Below are positions 19,741 through 34,399 of a DNA stretch of 64,000 bases, one piece after another (within the stretch, counting starts at the first letter, position 1; the number at the start of each line of letters is the position of its first letter). Where the stretch lies: contig OZ038465.1 of NCBI GenBank assembly GCA_964036295.1, forward strand, positions 8,556,667 to 8,620,666, given 5' to 3'. This stretch comes from Plumapathes pennacea. Lineage: Eukaryota > Cnidaria > Anthozoa > Antipatharia > Myriopathidae. A model generated the notes under the pieces. That model ran no database searches. It was not told where the DNA came from and saw only the letters and a list, made by a program, of their open reading frames with translations. The translations under genes were made by a program, and so were the position numbers.

Positions 19741-22700
19741 ATAAAATGAGTTCGTGCCCAAAGTAGTTAGAGTATTCATTTATGGGGCTTTGAGGCTATG
19801 TTCACGCACGAAGGTTTAATGATGGTTAATAATACATTACACCCAAAAACAAAAAAATATGTAAAGCAACCTTAAATTGGCATTCGTTTCGAAAAATCGC
19901 CGCACAAATTTATTCATGCACTCTTCATCAAAATGGATATTTACAGTGTGTGGTGATTAGATAGTCGGAATAAAAAATATCTCAATTCAAAGCCAGCGAA
20001 TATTAACATCAAAACACAAAATCAACATTTAAACACAAACTCTCCCATGGTTATATTTTGTTTCTCGTACATCGAACAAACATTTGCGGACGCGTTTTTG
20101 AGAGACCGAGAAAATGTAAGGCAGAAAAAAAATTAAAATTTAACCTAAAGACCTCTGTTTTGCTTTGTCTCTGTTGTTACATCAGAAAAGGCTTTGGCCA
20201 TATTTAGCTTTGGTTAAATTATGGCTTAAAATATAATCTATCAAATATTTTGTTCGGTCAACGATGCGTCCATAGTTCGTCTTTAGACCGTCGTTACTCG
20301 GAAGTCAATCTTAAATATTACATGAGAGTCTTAAATGGCACAAAGACTTGTTGCCCTTCATTTGCTTTTTTAACGTTCTTGCAGTGTACGATAGACTTGA
20401 GACTTGAGCTAAAATGCTGATAAAAATGATTGTGTCTTCGGGCAGTAAAGAAGATTCATTTCAATTAGAACGACTTGAGATGAAATATTTTAAGGGTAAG
20501 CCACTGATGCGGTTGTTTGTTTCAAATGAGAATAATATTAAATGTTATAGCCTTGCGTTCGTTTCAAATAACAAGGAAATATTCCATATTCGTAGGCTAC
20601 TTTATTTTGCGAACGCTCTTCAAAAGAATGGCACCTGTCGTTTCAATTCTTTCATGGTTATCTACCAAAATATCTCATCACAAAGGAGGCCGATTCAAGC
20701 ACAATCAAACAATACAGAATAAGAAAATTAAACTTACGCCTTCCTATCGGCGAGACTTGTGGTCGATATTCAAAACGAGTTGGTTAAAAACCAAAAGCTC
20801 TCATCTTTACTGAAGAGCTGTTCATCTCGCTGTTGTTTTGGCCTTAACTGTTCTTCCTTGATACGACAAGATTTTAATTTACAATGAGTACATGATAGCG
20901 CTCACGCCAAATAGTAAGCTTCTGTTAATTAAAATTTGGATCACCAGTATAGTTTGACGTAAGTGATCCATTAATGATCTTAATTCACTGAATTATAGTG
21001 AAGTTACATCTATTGAGTCTGGCAGCAGGGTATTGTTTGTGGTGATGTTACGAAAATATTAATGGAAAAATAACGACGGCAGAGACCTATGAAAAGGAAT
21101 GACAAAGTGAGGAATCGGATGGTAACACGTGGAATTGGTCGATGTTTTAACTGTCAAGTGAAAGGGGCGGCCACTCAAATGCAAGTTTACAGTATTGGTG
21201 TCATTAATGAGCGGAATTAAATAATGCTTTTTGCATTTGCAAGTCGAGTATTGACGGACCGACAGGTTAAGGGAAAACAATTGTAACTAAAGTTTGCCGC
21301 AGAAACTTGATTTAGTAGCTCACTGCTCACAACGAAGTCAATCATGCTGCTTATAAAATACTTTACACTTTTATATTTCATTCTCTTTGGCTAGGCCCTC
21401 CGCGCTCGCCCCCATTGTGATGATTCTCGTGCTTAGAGACAAGGCTTTGATTCGTCAATGCAAATGCATGAGGTCATTACGAACTTAACTATAATTTCTT
21501 TTTCAGTTTCTTTTTAATGACATCTTCTGTGATGCAAACCGAACTTAATATCGGGGGATTAGTATCCCCAGAACCCGACTGTTACCATCCCTTGCCAAGC
21601 CTCTCTCTCTGGGGACAGGCCTGTAGGATGGGGATTTGCAATATCTCAACTACTGTGCCTGATTGTTGCGATGCATAAATGCTATAAACCTTATTTCAAA
21701 CCTTGTAAGTCAGGTGTGCCGCGCTTGATAAGCATGACTGTTTTAAGTTCTCTCTATTATTTACTTGGTAGCTATATCTGGCATACCACCTGACCTAAAC
21801 AGAAAATGTCGCAAAAGTCTGACAGAATATGCTATTGATATATACGATACTGTCTCGTTTATTTTCCATTGAAATTTTTGACAGTGTTAATGACATGTTA
21901 ATTGTGGGTGAAAACAAGCGAGAAAGCATTATTGGCGGTTCGGATAGACTCTAATGAACTGAATTAAACATGAACATGAGCATGAGCGTCGGAAAGCAGT
22001 AAAAGTCGGTTTGTAGTTGTATTGTTTGCTCTTACTTTGGACAGACTTTGATTGACCCGTTCAAAGTTTTAAGTCTCGAAACGATGTAAACAAAAGTTGA
22101 CCCGAGTACCCGGGTTACATATTTGTTGTTATGGTATCATTAAATTGCACTCAGTCCAATTAAGATTTTAAATTGCATAAATAAACTAACGATTAACTTG
22201 ATTACTCTCAGCCAATCAGGTTGCAGAAATTTTTATAGTCATGTGATTACCATTGTAATCGCGAGGACTTGCCTTATCTCTTACCCAAAATGGCGCAGGT
22301 TAGCGAGGAAGCAAAACGCCTATCTCTGGTAAAAAAAAAAGCTTGAACAAATCTGCTTTGGATTAGTACATAATCGTTTTCGTTCAAAATTGTGATAAAA
22401 AATGCCAGCACTCGCCAAAAAAATGTTTTTTTTTCCTGGTTTGAGACAAAACATCTCGATAAAATTCAAGAGCTTGACAAATACGAAATCTTACCCCAAC
22501 TGAGCTCAAACATTTGTCTGACTAGTTCATCAGCAATTGAACACAGCTCACAAATTAACAACTGCTTTTGAGTCAACATGTTTCCATTTATTCTTGTTTT
22601 TTCAGTTTTTTCAGTTTTTTTTTGTTTTTTTGTGCTCAGACGTTTTTAGAACACTGCTGCTGGTAGCGCTTTGTCTTGTTTACTCGGCTTGCCTCTTAAT

Positions 22701-25700
22701 CTCGTTGTTTTCGTTTTTTTTTTTTTTTTTTTTTTGTTTTTTGTTTTTTGCTTTTGGCTGGACGAGAACACTGTGTAGCAATAACAAAATCTACTCTTGC
22801 GCAATACGTGTTCACCGCTTGGACAAGCCGCAATGAAAAAGTAGAAATATAAAGGAAAAATTCATCTTGAATAAAAACGACTCAATTACAAAACCCTTTT
22901 ATCAAATGTGGTAGTTGCAACCAGAGGTAAATGGAACGATTCGTGTCTTTTGTAAGTCGCGTTTTATTTTTCTCGATTAAATGGCCACACTATTTTGTGC
23001 GTGTCTTCTTCGCCGACCTTAAGTTTTTCTTTAACGTGACCTTCCCGTGTCGATTTTTCTTTTTTTCAAGTGCAATTTGTGCGGTACATCCGGTCAGAAG
23101 CCGCAACTGGCCGGGTGGATAAAATTTAGCTTTGCTTCGACTTATAAAGAATGAATAGAAGCTCGTGCGATATCGCTTGCTCACTTGGACGTTCAAGAAC
23201 AACAAAGCGAAAATTGCAGGCCCTTCCAATTAACTCTGACTCGAAAAACGGAAGGATTGAAATGATTGCCCAGGTGAAAAAAAGTCTGAGCGGGCAGCAC
23301 GCACTCACTGGTTTGTGTGTTGCTTCGTTCGCTCCTTCGCCTTCTGATACATCACCAGTTTAGTGCACATATATACATAAAAAGAAGGAACACCACTCAC
23401 CTAAAGAAAAAGTCCAAACAAACTTTTCTCTACGGGTCATTTCACGAATCTTTGTATTAATGTCTTCTAAATAGAAGGTTTACTGTTAATTCACCGCTTC
23501 CTATTGGCTAACTTTACCAGTGCTATCATTAGGAATCGCGGCAGGTGCGACCTCGTCACCACTGTAAATAATTAGCATAAACGAAATGTTTGGATAGCTT
23601 GCTTTTCGATGGTTTTTTTTTTTACTTTCTGTTACAAAACTATCCCACGCCGAAGCAACAGCCATTGGCTGGCAACAACAACTAGTTAGTCTTGTTAACT
23701 TGTGTCACCGGGTTTGAAGCAAGATCTCGTTAGTATAAGCGACTCTCGGGTGGAAGGATGTCTTATTACTATCATACAGTCACGTAATGAGTGGATTTCT
23801 ATTGCTCTCCCAACGCGTTCTGATGGCGGGAAAAACATTGAAATTTTCGTGCGACAACTCTTCAAAAACTCCCTCCGTCGACTGAGGAAACTGTTTTAAG
23901 TAAACTTGACTTTCAAGTGGAAGAATATCTTATCACTTATCAACGTAATAAATGGATTCTGTTGGCCTACCAACGCGTTTTAATACAAGAAAAGAAGGTG
24001 TTCGTTTCGTAGTCGTACCAAACAGTACGAACATTCTTTTAAATATGTCTTCGCCGACTGAGGAAGGCGGTGTTTGCTCCGTGAAAGCAGCGTTATATGT
24101 CGAGAGAAAAGCAATATATTTGTCGTGTATACGAAAGTTGTATGCCCCTTATGCCGGCTGGCTTTCCGTCCGCACTAAAATGGAATGGTGAAGTTTAGAT
24201 ACAGAAGTACAAACACAAAGGTGTGTCGTACTCCTTGAATGGAAAATGGGTTTAACACTCAGGAAAAAAAAAGCTATGTAAGCTGACTTGCTGACCAGCA
24301 TTCAAACCTTATGCTTACCAATAACACTGATGTGGATCGCTGTGTTGACGGCAGTGCCTTGATGGTATACAGATTATTTCCAAGATGCTTACATTTTATA
24401 GCTATCTCATCTTTATAAACCTTGCTCGGGGGTATGGAAATAAGCTTGGGGGGACCCTTTGTAGTTTGCCGGCAAGACTCCAGCCCCCTGGCCTTAAATT
24501 GGTACTTAGATTTCAGAGTGATATCGACACTATTTAATTATTAATACAAATAATAATTGTGCTATGTCGTGTTTTGCGAGAGTCAGCCACAACGATGTTT
24601 CTCAAATGTAAAATGGGTTTGAAATTAGCAAAATGGACCTCTGCTGGAGAGTGAAGTGAAGAGTGTATTTAGGATGAAGGACAACGCCTGCTAATGTACT
24701 TTAAAGGAGACATCTATTATGCGGCACTCAAAGACTGAATTTCCTGATAAGCATCGTTGTTTGTATAACTGACGATATTGTAATGAGTTAACACTTACTT
24801 CGCCTTGGTAGAGTGTATTATATATATATAAACAAAGAAACATTTGAAATGTCTAAAAGTAAATGTTTACGTTGCTGTGGTTATAGGAAGGCTTCACTAA
24901 CTTATAAATCTCAAAAGCAGCTTTTCCTGTACGAGGATCATACTCTGGATAGGAAGTTCAGGTATCCACACATTTTCCGGGATTCTGTATACAAACTTAA
25001 ATCCTGTTCATTTGTGTCTCTTTTTTTGTGGTTGCTGGTTGATAAGGATGTTTTTCAAACTGTTGAAAAGGGTACCTGTTTCTGTTTCTTAAATTCATCC
25101 AACCACAAATACATACCCTGGTGGGGTATGGAAACGTTTTATCGCAAACAAGTTCAGTTGATAATAAGTTCCTTTTCCGCTTTTCTCTCCTGAAGTGCTA
25201 TGAATTCAAGAACATTTGTCATAGACACAGTTAAATCAGCTTTTTGCTGGTTTTAAGAACCCGAGCTAAGACGCAATACCGAAAATCGATTTTAAGGATT
25301 TTTGAGACGTGACTTGTGGTTTTTGGCGAATATGATACGGAGGTTTTGTGAATTGCTTTGTGCTGGTCGAGTAAAATAATGTGATCTCAGTATCGATTAA
25401 AGGTCGAAGGATATGCGATGAATGAAGCGTCAGAAACTTCTGCTTTTTTTTTTCCTCGTATAATTGTTTTGCTATTCTATTCCAACTAAAGAAAATAATA
25501 TTTTGGACAGGCTTATGTAGAGTTTAAGCCTCTCAATCCCAAGCTCAAAGTTCATAATCTCCCAACCTTTTAAAAAGAAAAGGTATGGGTGAGAGTTTAG
25601 TCGGCTTTCATCTGAACAAGGCCAGTTATGTTGTTGTTGTTGTTGTTGTTGTTTTTGTTTGTTCCTTTTTTTGCTGTAAACGACATACGGTCTAAGAGAC

Positions 25701-28003
25701 GTGCATTTATTTCCTAGAGGCCTGCAAAGGATTATGGTCCGTCAATTGTCCCTCGTCCAGACTTGATTGATTTCTGTTTTTTCAAGTGTCTAAAGTAAAG
25801 ATGTTGTACGAAGCTATCCGGTCGATTAGTAAAATTCCCTAGTATTGCATATAATAGAAGTCCAGTAAACAATTTATACATGGAATAAAATTGATCTAAC
25901 CAGTTTTAGTTGAGGGATGAAAATAGAGGACATAGAGAGATAGACGTCTAGACTTGCAAGAGTGTGATTCTGAGGCTAATGTATCAGTTTGTGGCCACTG
26001 CTTGATGTTTTCAAGTCTCAGACTGTTTTTACTCTGGATGGGTTCGTTTGACGGAATGAATAGTTTTACTTGATGTTTGTGTTTTTTATTGATTATGGAT
26101 TTTCTGGTAGAGTGGCAAAGAGCATTTCCAATCAATATGACTACACTGTTTGATTCTTACTTTACGTTACACAAGTGTATGCAGACTACGATCATCCACA
26201 ATTTAAATGCAAAGGTGGCACCCGATTTATTTTATACTCATTAATATTCAGGCATGGCCACTAAGTGATGATCATCAATATTTACAAGTTCTTGATAACA
26301 TAAGTGAAATTTGGGCTAAGGTAAACTTATGACATTGCATTTATATTTTTTTGTTTTTAAATTCGTAATATGTTGCTTTTTGGTACATATCCTGATTTTT
26401 GTTTGAACCTTTTTTATTTGATTAAGCCCATGTGTTTGATATAGCACTCTTCACGAAACCTCTTCAGACAACCTTGAAGATGGCTTTCGCGCAAGTAGTC
26501 TAACTGTCAGTCATCGACAACTGTCTTCTTGAAGACTACTCTCACGTGGATGATCACAACCAACCTACTAAGGTTATTGCAGGTCGCTAGTACCTATCTG
26601 AAGAATCGCCAAACTTTTGCATTTTTAAATTATGTATAGTCACTCTAAGGTGCAAATAAACTGCACTATTTCTGTTTGCAATAAAAGAAAGACTAAAACT
26701 AAGAGAGCCTATCCCTGTCACCAATGTCAATAATTCAAAATCATTTTTTAGATTTGCTAAGACTTAGTATGCCCTTCGCCTAAACCAGGCCTACTGCAAA
26801 GCCTGTCTTACAAAAATTAGCTGGGACTCGTTTTGAAAGAGAGGCAAAATGGCGTATAGACCAATTTCTCGATGGTTTTCGTTTTGAATGAATTAATTGA
26901 AATGCAATTTTGAAAGATTCGGTTTGGAACAAGGGTTTGCTTGGGAAATCGACTCTCATTCTTCATCCTTCATTTGTAGTGTCGATAATATTATAACTGC
27001 AATTAAAAACTTTCACCATTTTTCTGCATATAGCTATATTTGAATTGTATCGACACATCTGAATAAGCATGATCGTCAACGAATCGATTCTTTGCCGTGC
27101 ACATGCAAAGCGCTTGTTGCTTGGCTTCAGGGCAAATTTATTTTAATTTTAGCTTTCCAATACAGTCTTTGCTGTGCTCAATAATTATACAATTCAAGTG
27201 AATTATCTTCTGAATGATTTCTACTAAAAAGCTCGATTCGAAGCTTGAACCTGGCTTGCCAGAGATTGAATATTTGGATTGTCGTACAAACATTTTCTGC
27301 AGTTTTATAATACATCAAAAATACGTTTTTAATTTTTAGTCGGGTACTGCGACAAAACCTGATTTAAGATTTGCTGATCTACTTGTTAAATTGGTGTTTA
27401 AATTGAGCCTAGGTACATTTAAACCTGTCATACCTTGGTTTTCCATCGACGTTTCGTGAAGTATTAGAGCGCACCGACCGCCGAAGTACGCATTTGATTA
27501 ATACGTTGGTTTCTATGGATATCTTTTTGAACTGATACCGCTCACCCCTTGGGTACGCAGAATGGCATTAGTTATAATACGCGCGATTTCATTGGTAGCG
27601 CTGCTTGTGATATAAAGAAATAAAGTACTTGTCAGTCGATGTGCCTTATCTGGTATTCTTACAACTTCTCTCGTGTTTCTATAGCAACACCCAGCATAGG
27701 GTGGTTTGCATATAGTAGAAATACAATATTCACAGATGTCTCCTCGAATTTACGATTTTTGTCTGTTTTATTTAGAGAGAGAAAAAGAGATAAGCCCTCA
27801 GGATGTCGTTTACGATCGCTGAAGAAAAGGAGTGGAGCGATCCTTCCGATTTCGGTCTCTGACTGAAAAGTGTCAATCCAAACTGTCCGTTCAGTACAGG
27901 TGAAAATGGCATTCAGGCTGTCCGAGGTGTCCGCATTTTTTCGGGACTTTGACAACTGTCCACTGAATAGAGTGTTTCTGCTTAATATGGGGCCGTTTAA
28001 TAC
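19741..28003. other. Long gene-poor stretch
   Basis: Eight kilobases of AT-rich sequence with homopolymers (T-run near 22718-22735) and no convincing exon series. Scattered open frames, the largest 126 codons at 24813-25193 (plus), have no recognised domain. One segment worth noting is 22290-22328, where ATGGCGCAGG opens a 13-codon frame (MAQVSEEAKRLSL) directly followed by GTAAAA; it could be a first coding exon but has no identified partner. A remnant of the TTAACCCTTT family lies near 25525. Confidence 0.5.
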
Positions 28004-28378
28004 AGAATACTGCACAGTGTGCTGGTAAGCTGAAGCCACAGAAAAGGGCACAAAGGCCACGGTGGTAGCGGGCATTACCCCTTGATCTACCAAAAAAAAA
28101 AAAAAAAAAAAAAAACACACAAAAATTGTGAGCCCAAGTAATAGCAGCCATGGACAGCTGTTTCGGCCTTTTTGGGCCTCGTCAGCATGGCATAGCTATA
28201 CTTGGACTCGGGTTCCCACATTCAGGTAACAAGCTGTAAAATCGTAAGGCTTGTGGGATGTGGCTTAATTACATAATCAGAATACTGCACTGTGTGCTGG
28301 TAAGCTGAAGCCACAGAAAAGGGCACAAAGGCCACGGTGGTAGCGGGCATTACCCCTTGATCTACCAAAAAAAAAAAA
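28004..28378. repeat. Duplicated ~105-bp sequence with poly(A) end
   Basis: CAGAATACTGCACAGTGTGC and the next 80 bases, ending GGCATTACCCCTTGATCTACC plus a run of A, occur at 28004-28115 and again at 28278-28378 with one or two differences. Each copy ends in its own A-run (about 25 and 13 A), as retroposed sequences do. The source RNA is not recognised. Between them lies unrelated sequence of about 160 bp. Confidence 0.8.
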
Positions 28379-28379
28379 A

Positions 28380-31300
28380 GGATTTTACGTTTAATACAGG
28401 TTTGACTACAGTGTGAGAAAACACTGCCATTGCAATGTTTGTGGTGAAAATAAAACAAAAACAAAAACAAAACCATAACAAAAGTGGAATAGTCTAAAAG
28501 TAAAAATTGTGTCTCTGTCTTTGTCGGAAAATACCTATTCAAGGCTGAGTTTTGTCTATTGCCGACCTCCCCGTCTCGATAGCATCAGTCTGTTTACGAG
28601 GAACTATAAACAGAGCATGCACAATTGTCTTAATTAAATTAGCTCATTTTAGAAAGCGCTATTTAAACGCTGGTACACTTTCCGGCCTTTTTGTAGCAGA
28701 AATTCTTGACTCCATTTCACTAATATAGGGCGGCACCGTCTGATGTTGACTTGACCAGCTCAAACCAGAACCGATTGGGGTTCCTAACCCGCGAATCTGA
28801 AAGATCGTGCTGGTAGAAGAGTAATGTGGCTTGTGGTGAAGACGAATTAGCGCTGATCAAAAAATCGAAGTGTTTTGTCATGTTATGTTAATCGATTTAT
28901 GAAATATTGCGAGAAATGTTAATGTAAAAAGCTTAATTTGTCGAAACGTTTCCTCTTAGATTTCATCTCCAAGTCTTGATGTGCTTAACTGGGGGTTCAT
29001 GCATAAGTGACAAATACAATATGTGCTTCTCATGTAGTTTAATGCTTTTTGCCACGCTGACGGAGCTACTGGAGTTGGAAGTACTGTATTTTATTAATAG
29101 CCAAGATCTTTCCACTGTATGAGACATTTCTTGTGAGAAACTCAAAGAGAAATTTGAACTTGATCACACCTGGGGATGATAGTTAATCCCTCTCGCAGGA
29201 AAGGTAACGGCAATTAAATCCTGCGGCTAATTTATCTACTGGTCTTGCATTTCGTCAAAACTCTTTTCTGTAGTATAGGTTGAAATGTGTGGGATTTGAC
29301 CCTGACAGGAAAATGACCCAAGTGTGCCTTGACCACACGACATCCGACTGAAAATTCCATTTTTGGTCAACAGTTCTGAAAGTGATATGGTAATTTACAC
29401 GATGAATCACATATATTTGAACGACGGAACATAGAATCATGATAGTGAAAGTGACCCTCGCAGTTATGAAGCAACTTTGCAGTTGCAAGGATAGCCCGGA
29501 AAAACCCTGCGATCACCATATTTATCGAGTCAGCGGTCATTACACGAAAATTAGGAAAGACAGCAGATTCGAGCTCAGTTCTTAAAAGTCAACGCTTGTA
29601 TAAAACCTCTTGATTAGCCAGGATGATCAATGCGTGGTGTAGACACGATCAAAATAAGCTACTTCGGTATATTTACTACACAGAAAGTCGCACTGTCCAC
29701 AAATGAAAATGGAATTAGAGAAGAGATTTAAATGCGATGAGCGCTGATCATCAAGATCACAAGAACGGTCGAAGTTGTGTCAGCTAGTTACTTTATGTTT
29801 AGTGTGACAAATCGTTGATATGGAGGAGTTGTTTCTACGCAGTCCTATGTGAAGCAATATACTCAGTCTTGCTCCGCCCGACGTAAACTACTCCATCGAC
29901 TTTTGGATCCAGATTCCAGTGATCAATCGATTGAACACATTTTAACTTGCCATTCAGTGCCCCGGCCTTTTAACTTTTCTTGCTCCCTAATCATCTAATA
30001 TTAGAACTTCACATCGATGTTAGAGCTTCTCGAAAGTTCGAAAGTTCCGTGGATATACTTTAGCGATCGGCCGTTTCGATTGCTTTGTACTTTGAGAAAA
30101 ACGTACTTAAGATTTTCCACTTGCCTTGTTGCATAAAAACTAATAAGCAATCTGGCGAAAACTTAAAAGAAACCGCTTTCACTTTTTAAACATATAATTC
30201 TTAATTCAGCCTTTTCTTGTGAATTAGAAATAATAATTTAGTAGTGAGTTGGTGTCAAATATATAGGAAATGGATAGAGAGCGAATGAGATGCCAACAAA
30301 TGTTTGTTCTGCAATTTTTCTGAAAGGTGCCTTAATGTAAATGTACTTTCCATTGCTGCATGTATGATTACTCACCGGCTTTGTGTAGCAGTATCATCGT
30401 TTTTCAGTCGCGAAATTTTCAACGAAACACCTTTTGTCCAATGCATCGTCTTTTTTCACGGGTTGCTGTGCTGAAGTGGAAAGTCTTATCTTTCTCCATG
30501 CGTAGTTGCATGGGTAGATTTTGAATACACTGAATGAGACTATCGAAATCCCCAAACAGTAAATTATTTCGTGACCCAATTATAGCTATTAAATGCAAAT
30601 GGTGTGAGACGGGTGTTCTTAAACCTCCGTGCTGGTTGAAATTGAATAAACGTGTTGTCTTTAGACATTTAGTGTAGTTTGCCCTGTCTAAGAAATTCGG
30701 CCAAATTTCAGCTGAAATGCTGTGTTTTGCGTTGGTACTTTGTTCGTGTTAGTGGATTAGTCTCTTTCAGGTGTCACAACATCAACTCATCTATAATAAA
30801 ATACCCGCAGAGCGTTAATTAGCTTTGACTTGGATTTACGTAATAAAACCACGGCGAACACGACATGCCTCGTTCATTCATTAACTGTAAACCACAAAAT
30901 ATCCAGCATTTGATAAGATCACCAACGTTTCATTGTCTCTTGAGGAAGTTCATCCTCTTTCTCAACAGGAAATTAAAGCCGGGAGACCATCAGCGCCTAA
31001 ATACATTATTGTAATCGTTATAATGAAATGTCGCATCATACATCACCCGGGTTACTGTAGATTTGCGTAGATTTTCGAAAAAGCATAGAGAATCAAAAAA
31101 ATGCATACAGTGCTTTGAGAATTGAATTAGCATAGTAGTGGAAAGAGCCAATAATTGGAAAAGGTCTGTGTTTGAGTTTGTGTTTGCAATTCACAGTCTT
31201 TTTGTTCTTTACTTAATTTAGCGCAAATTTCTTGTCCTTTGACTATGGTATTGGATCTTACTGAAGGAAAATGCGCAGCAAACGTTCTTTATTTTTCGTT

Positions 31301-31540
31301 TATAACTGACGTCATGGCGGCCTAGTTGGAGGAACTTTAACAAAAGATTGCCCATTAACCTCTATTGTACTTGAAACCAACATCTTCCAACATGGCCGCC
31401 GTTTTATTTTTGTATTCTGAGTCTCCAGGGATTGATTGCAAACCAAGAATGCTACTCATGTTTGCAATTTCGTCTCCGTGTGCCAACTAACCAATTAACA
31501 TTGCGTTTGTTTTTTATCATTTTGTGTAATATTTAATTTT
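28380..31540. other. No recognisable gene
   Basis: Contains a partial GCAGTTATGAAGCAAC repeat at 29450-29500 (see 8437). Open frames are short and lack domains. Nothing else can be supported. Confidence 0.45.
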
Positions 31541-31544
31541 TGAC

Positions 31545-31690
31545 CACAACTCACTAGTTTCTCGCTCTCTGATTGGTCGATTTACCGTAGTAAGTAAGAG
31601 TCCAGACAGCGATGCTGACGCCAGTATGTCATGCTTTTTAACGAAATACAACCAAATTTTCTTGTATATTTCTAAATGTTGTGGTATTTA
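31545..31690. mobile_element. TTTTACCACAACA-ended element, copy 2 (inverted)
   Basis: Runs from GACCACAACTCACTAGTTTC through CGCTCTCTGATTGGTCGATT, GATGCTGACGCCAG and GTATATTTCTAAATGTTGTG to GTGGTATTTATCC, the reverse complement of 15690-15840 with modest divergence. Confidence 0.75.
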
Positions 31691-34245
31691 TCCACGCAGT
31701 GTGCTTTGTGAAGCAAAGCAAGGTTTTCCTAGTTTTGAGTGCTGACTCAGGCCTGGTTCAAACTCGAACTTCTGCCCTGTCAGAATCAACCACAACCGCT
31801 GACCATATTGCAGTTCCGTATTTAATTCAAGATATCACACTTGCCGACCAAGTCAATACGTTATCTCTGTCAGCTCCGACAATGACAGTGCTGCTCTCAA
31901 AAGTCGCCAGAAGACATCGTTAATTATTCAGTGTATGTGGCTGCGTCAACTTACCTAGTCCTGCTCTTAACCAATACAGCACAATTTGTAAATTTCCAAC
32001 GCATTTAGCTTTATTTGTTGATGTGATCATCTGGATATGAGTCGCCAATTATGTATGTTCAGCCCAGTCACTACTCGTATTAAATAGTCTGTCTAAGAAT
32101 TAGGCGTAAAAATGTAAACATTATTTTCGTTCGAGTGCCTTGTCGCATCTTTTAATAGAGGTTTAATTTACAGTTCAGGTGTTCGAACCTTTCTACGTTA
32201 ATGGGTGTGATAACCGAAAGTGTGGATTTAATTTTTACCGAAACAATAATTGCTTGAATTCTTGCGCGTTCCCACAAAGTAACTACGAGCAACATAGAAC
32301 GTATCATGTTTGCTATTAACAAACAAGCGGTCAGTGTTATTACCAAAAGTGTTTTTTTCTAACTATCTGATAGAGTAGCAGTCGCTGTGTGCTCATTTCC
32401 ATAGCTTTTAGCCCATTCTTTTTTACCTTCAGTATAGCGAGTATCTCCGCGCCCGGCACGTCTCCGATTGTATTAAAAACACCCCAAATGAATAAACGTC
32501 GAAATACATCGGCATTGGTGCCGTTGAATTCGGAAAGTGGAAGCAAAAAATGGCTCCCGCGCAAGAATCTTTCGCGGGGTGAAGCTTTTTTTTTCGACTG
32601 ATTCAGTCCGACATTTGTTTGCTGGTTCCCTCTTACCACCTGCAACAGCCTCAGTTTTATCAAGGGTCGACCACGTGGATTTAAACAGCGAAGCGGAAGT
32701 TCGAGTAATGATTTTTTGGCGGATCGAACCGGCCTCAAGCGAATTAATTGCTTAATGTTAAGACTGACAGAAAGAGGTAGGATGTGCGGCAGGTGAAGAT
32801 GAACGTCGTCTAAGAGACGAACAAAGGCAAAGTTTCCGTTTGAAAGCAGCCCAAAAATGCGTTTGATTTTAATCCAATTCGTCCATACAAGTGAATAATA
32901 GAATCGCACAGAAAGGCAGCATACCTTCCAAGTTACACGCTTCGACGCTCTGCACTTGAGTACGTATGTATGTGCAATGTGGGAGAGCTTGATCCACATA
33001 AGACCCATGCAACTTCCCTCCCTGAATTGTAACTCTTAGTTTCCAAGCTGGGTTAGAAAAAGGATTTGGAGCACCCTGAAGAAAACGACGATCGCAAACT
33101 AAGAGGATCATTCCCAGCTTGCGAATTAGAAATGCTGTCAGTTGAAGCTGCGTTTATTTTCTTTTCATTGGACTGCGACTTTGGGCCTCTGGTCTTCACC
33201 ACTGAGGCTCAGTTTTACGTTTAACCGCACTTATAGGAATTAAATGCGAATATGTTACTTACCCAGCAAAGTTCGCATGTCGACTCTTGTATATCGCGGT
33301 GACAGATCGTACCGAGGCAGTGGTAAGGCAAACTCGCTGAAACTACAGACTGTGTCAGCACTGCTCGTGGAGCTTGTTAGCTGCCAAACCCAGGTTTTCC
33401 TTGCGGTCTTTATAAAGCTTGTGTCGCACTAGTCAGCCCAATGTTTGTATGCATGCAGATTCGAATCATACAGCACGGAAACCAGCTTGATCGACAATTC
33501 TGGCAGCTGGCCGTTATTTTAACGAGAAAAATGGTAGCTATTTAATACGCATCGCCCGAGGGTACCAAGGTCTGCCAAAAAGATCTATCGTCAGGGCTAA
33601 CCTGGGTAAAGGCAATATTTTATAAACATTCCAAGCGTAAAAAATGTCCGTTTTGCGGGGTTTATTTTTTGAGGGCAGAAGACTTTTTCCTCATAAATGT
33701 AGTTTATTATTCTTAGAGATGGTTTGTTTGCTGATACCCCGCTGGTTTTAACTCAATAATTATAAACAGAATGCAAAAAAGATGTCACCATACCGAATTT
33801 TCCCATCAAAACATTGCCCTGCGCACTCCCTTTTACAGCAGGTGTTCTGTTAACACCACCAGGAAAAAAAAAAAATGGAAAAAGGCGCGCATTCTTCACT
33901 GTGTGCGCTATTTTAATAACATTACTTGCGTTTGTTTTTCTGCCCGTCCATAACCCCATCATTATAGTGTTTGTTTATGTACTCGGTTGGTAAACATTGG
34001 GTTCTTTTAAGCATTGCTCTGTTTAAATATTCACAAATTGACATATAAACATGACTTTCAACAACACGAACGCTTCCCCAAACGAATTAACGTCAATTCA
34101 AAGGATTTTTCAATGCCGGCTAGTTCTTCAACTAAGCCAACCGGAACGATCTGGGACGACTGAAAACAGTGCAGCCGTTACTTGGCGACCGGCGGAAAAT
34201 GACTAATTCTGCCGTTTGTGAAACAAACTTTAATACATAGAGGAT
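31691..34245. other. No supported gene; a long minus-strand frame of doubtful status
   Basis: A 222-codon minus-strand frame (33008-32340) and a 64-codon hydrophobic frame (32346-32152) are unusually long for this AT-rich spacer. The first is Leu/Arg-rich without a recognisable domain; the second has two hydrophobic runs that could be membrane segments. Codon composition looks unlike the real exons and no good splice pair joins them. I treat them as unassigned. Confidence 0.3.
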
Positions 34246-34384
34246 ATTACACGGCGGCGCGAAGATATCAATTTTATTTTCGAGTGGTAAAAACAATATT
34301 TTACGAACGAGCGCTTCGCGAGTGAGTAAAATATTGTTTTTACCACTCGAAAATCAAATCCATATCTTCAAGCCGCCGTGTAAT
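34246..34384. mobile_element. Palindromic element, ATTACACGGCGGC ends
   Basis: Arms ATTACACGGCGGCGCGAAGA ... TTTTCGAGTGGTAAAAACAA / TATTTTAC and their reverse complement surround a centre GAACGAGCGCTTCGCGAGTG. The left arm carries a few mismatches. It lies 16 bp from the second TTCACACCAA element, so two families meet here. Confidence 0.8.
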
Positions 34385-34399
34385 TTTCTTTTTATTATA

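Noticed and set aside
32340..33008. 222-codon minus-strand frame as a gene
   Set aside because: No domain, no conserved motif and no matching splice partner; kept only as unassigned sequence.
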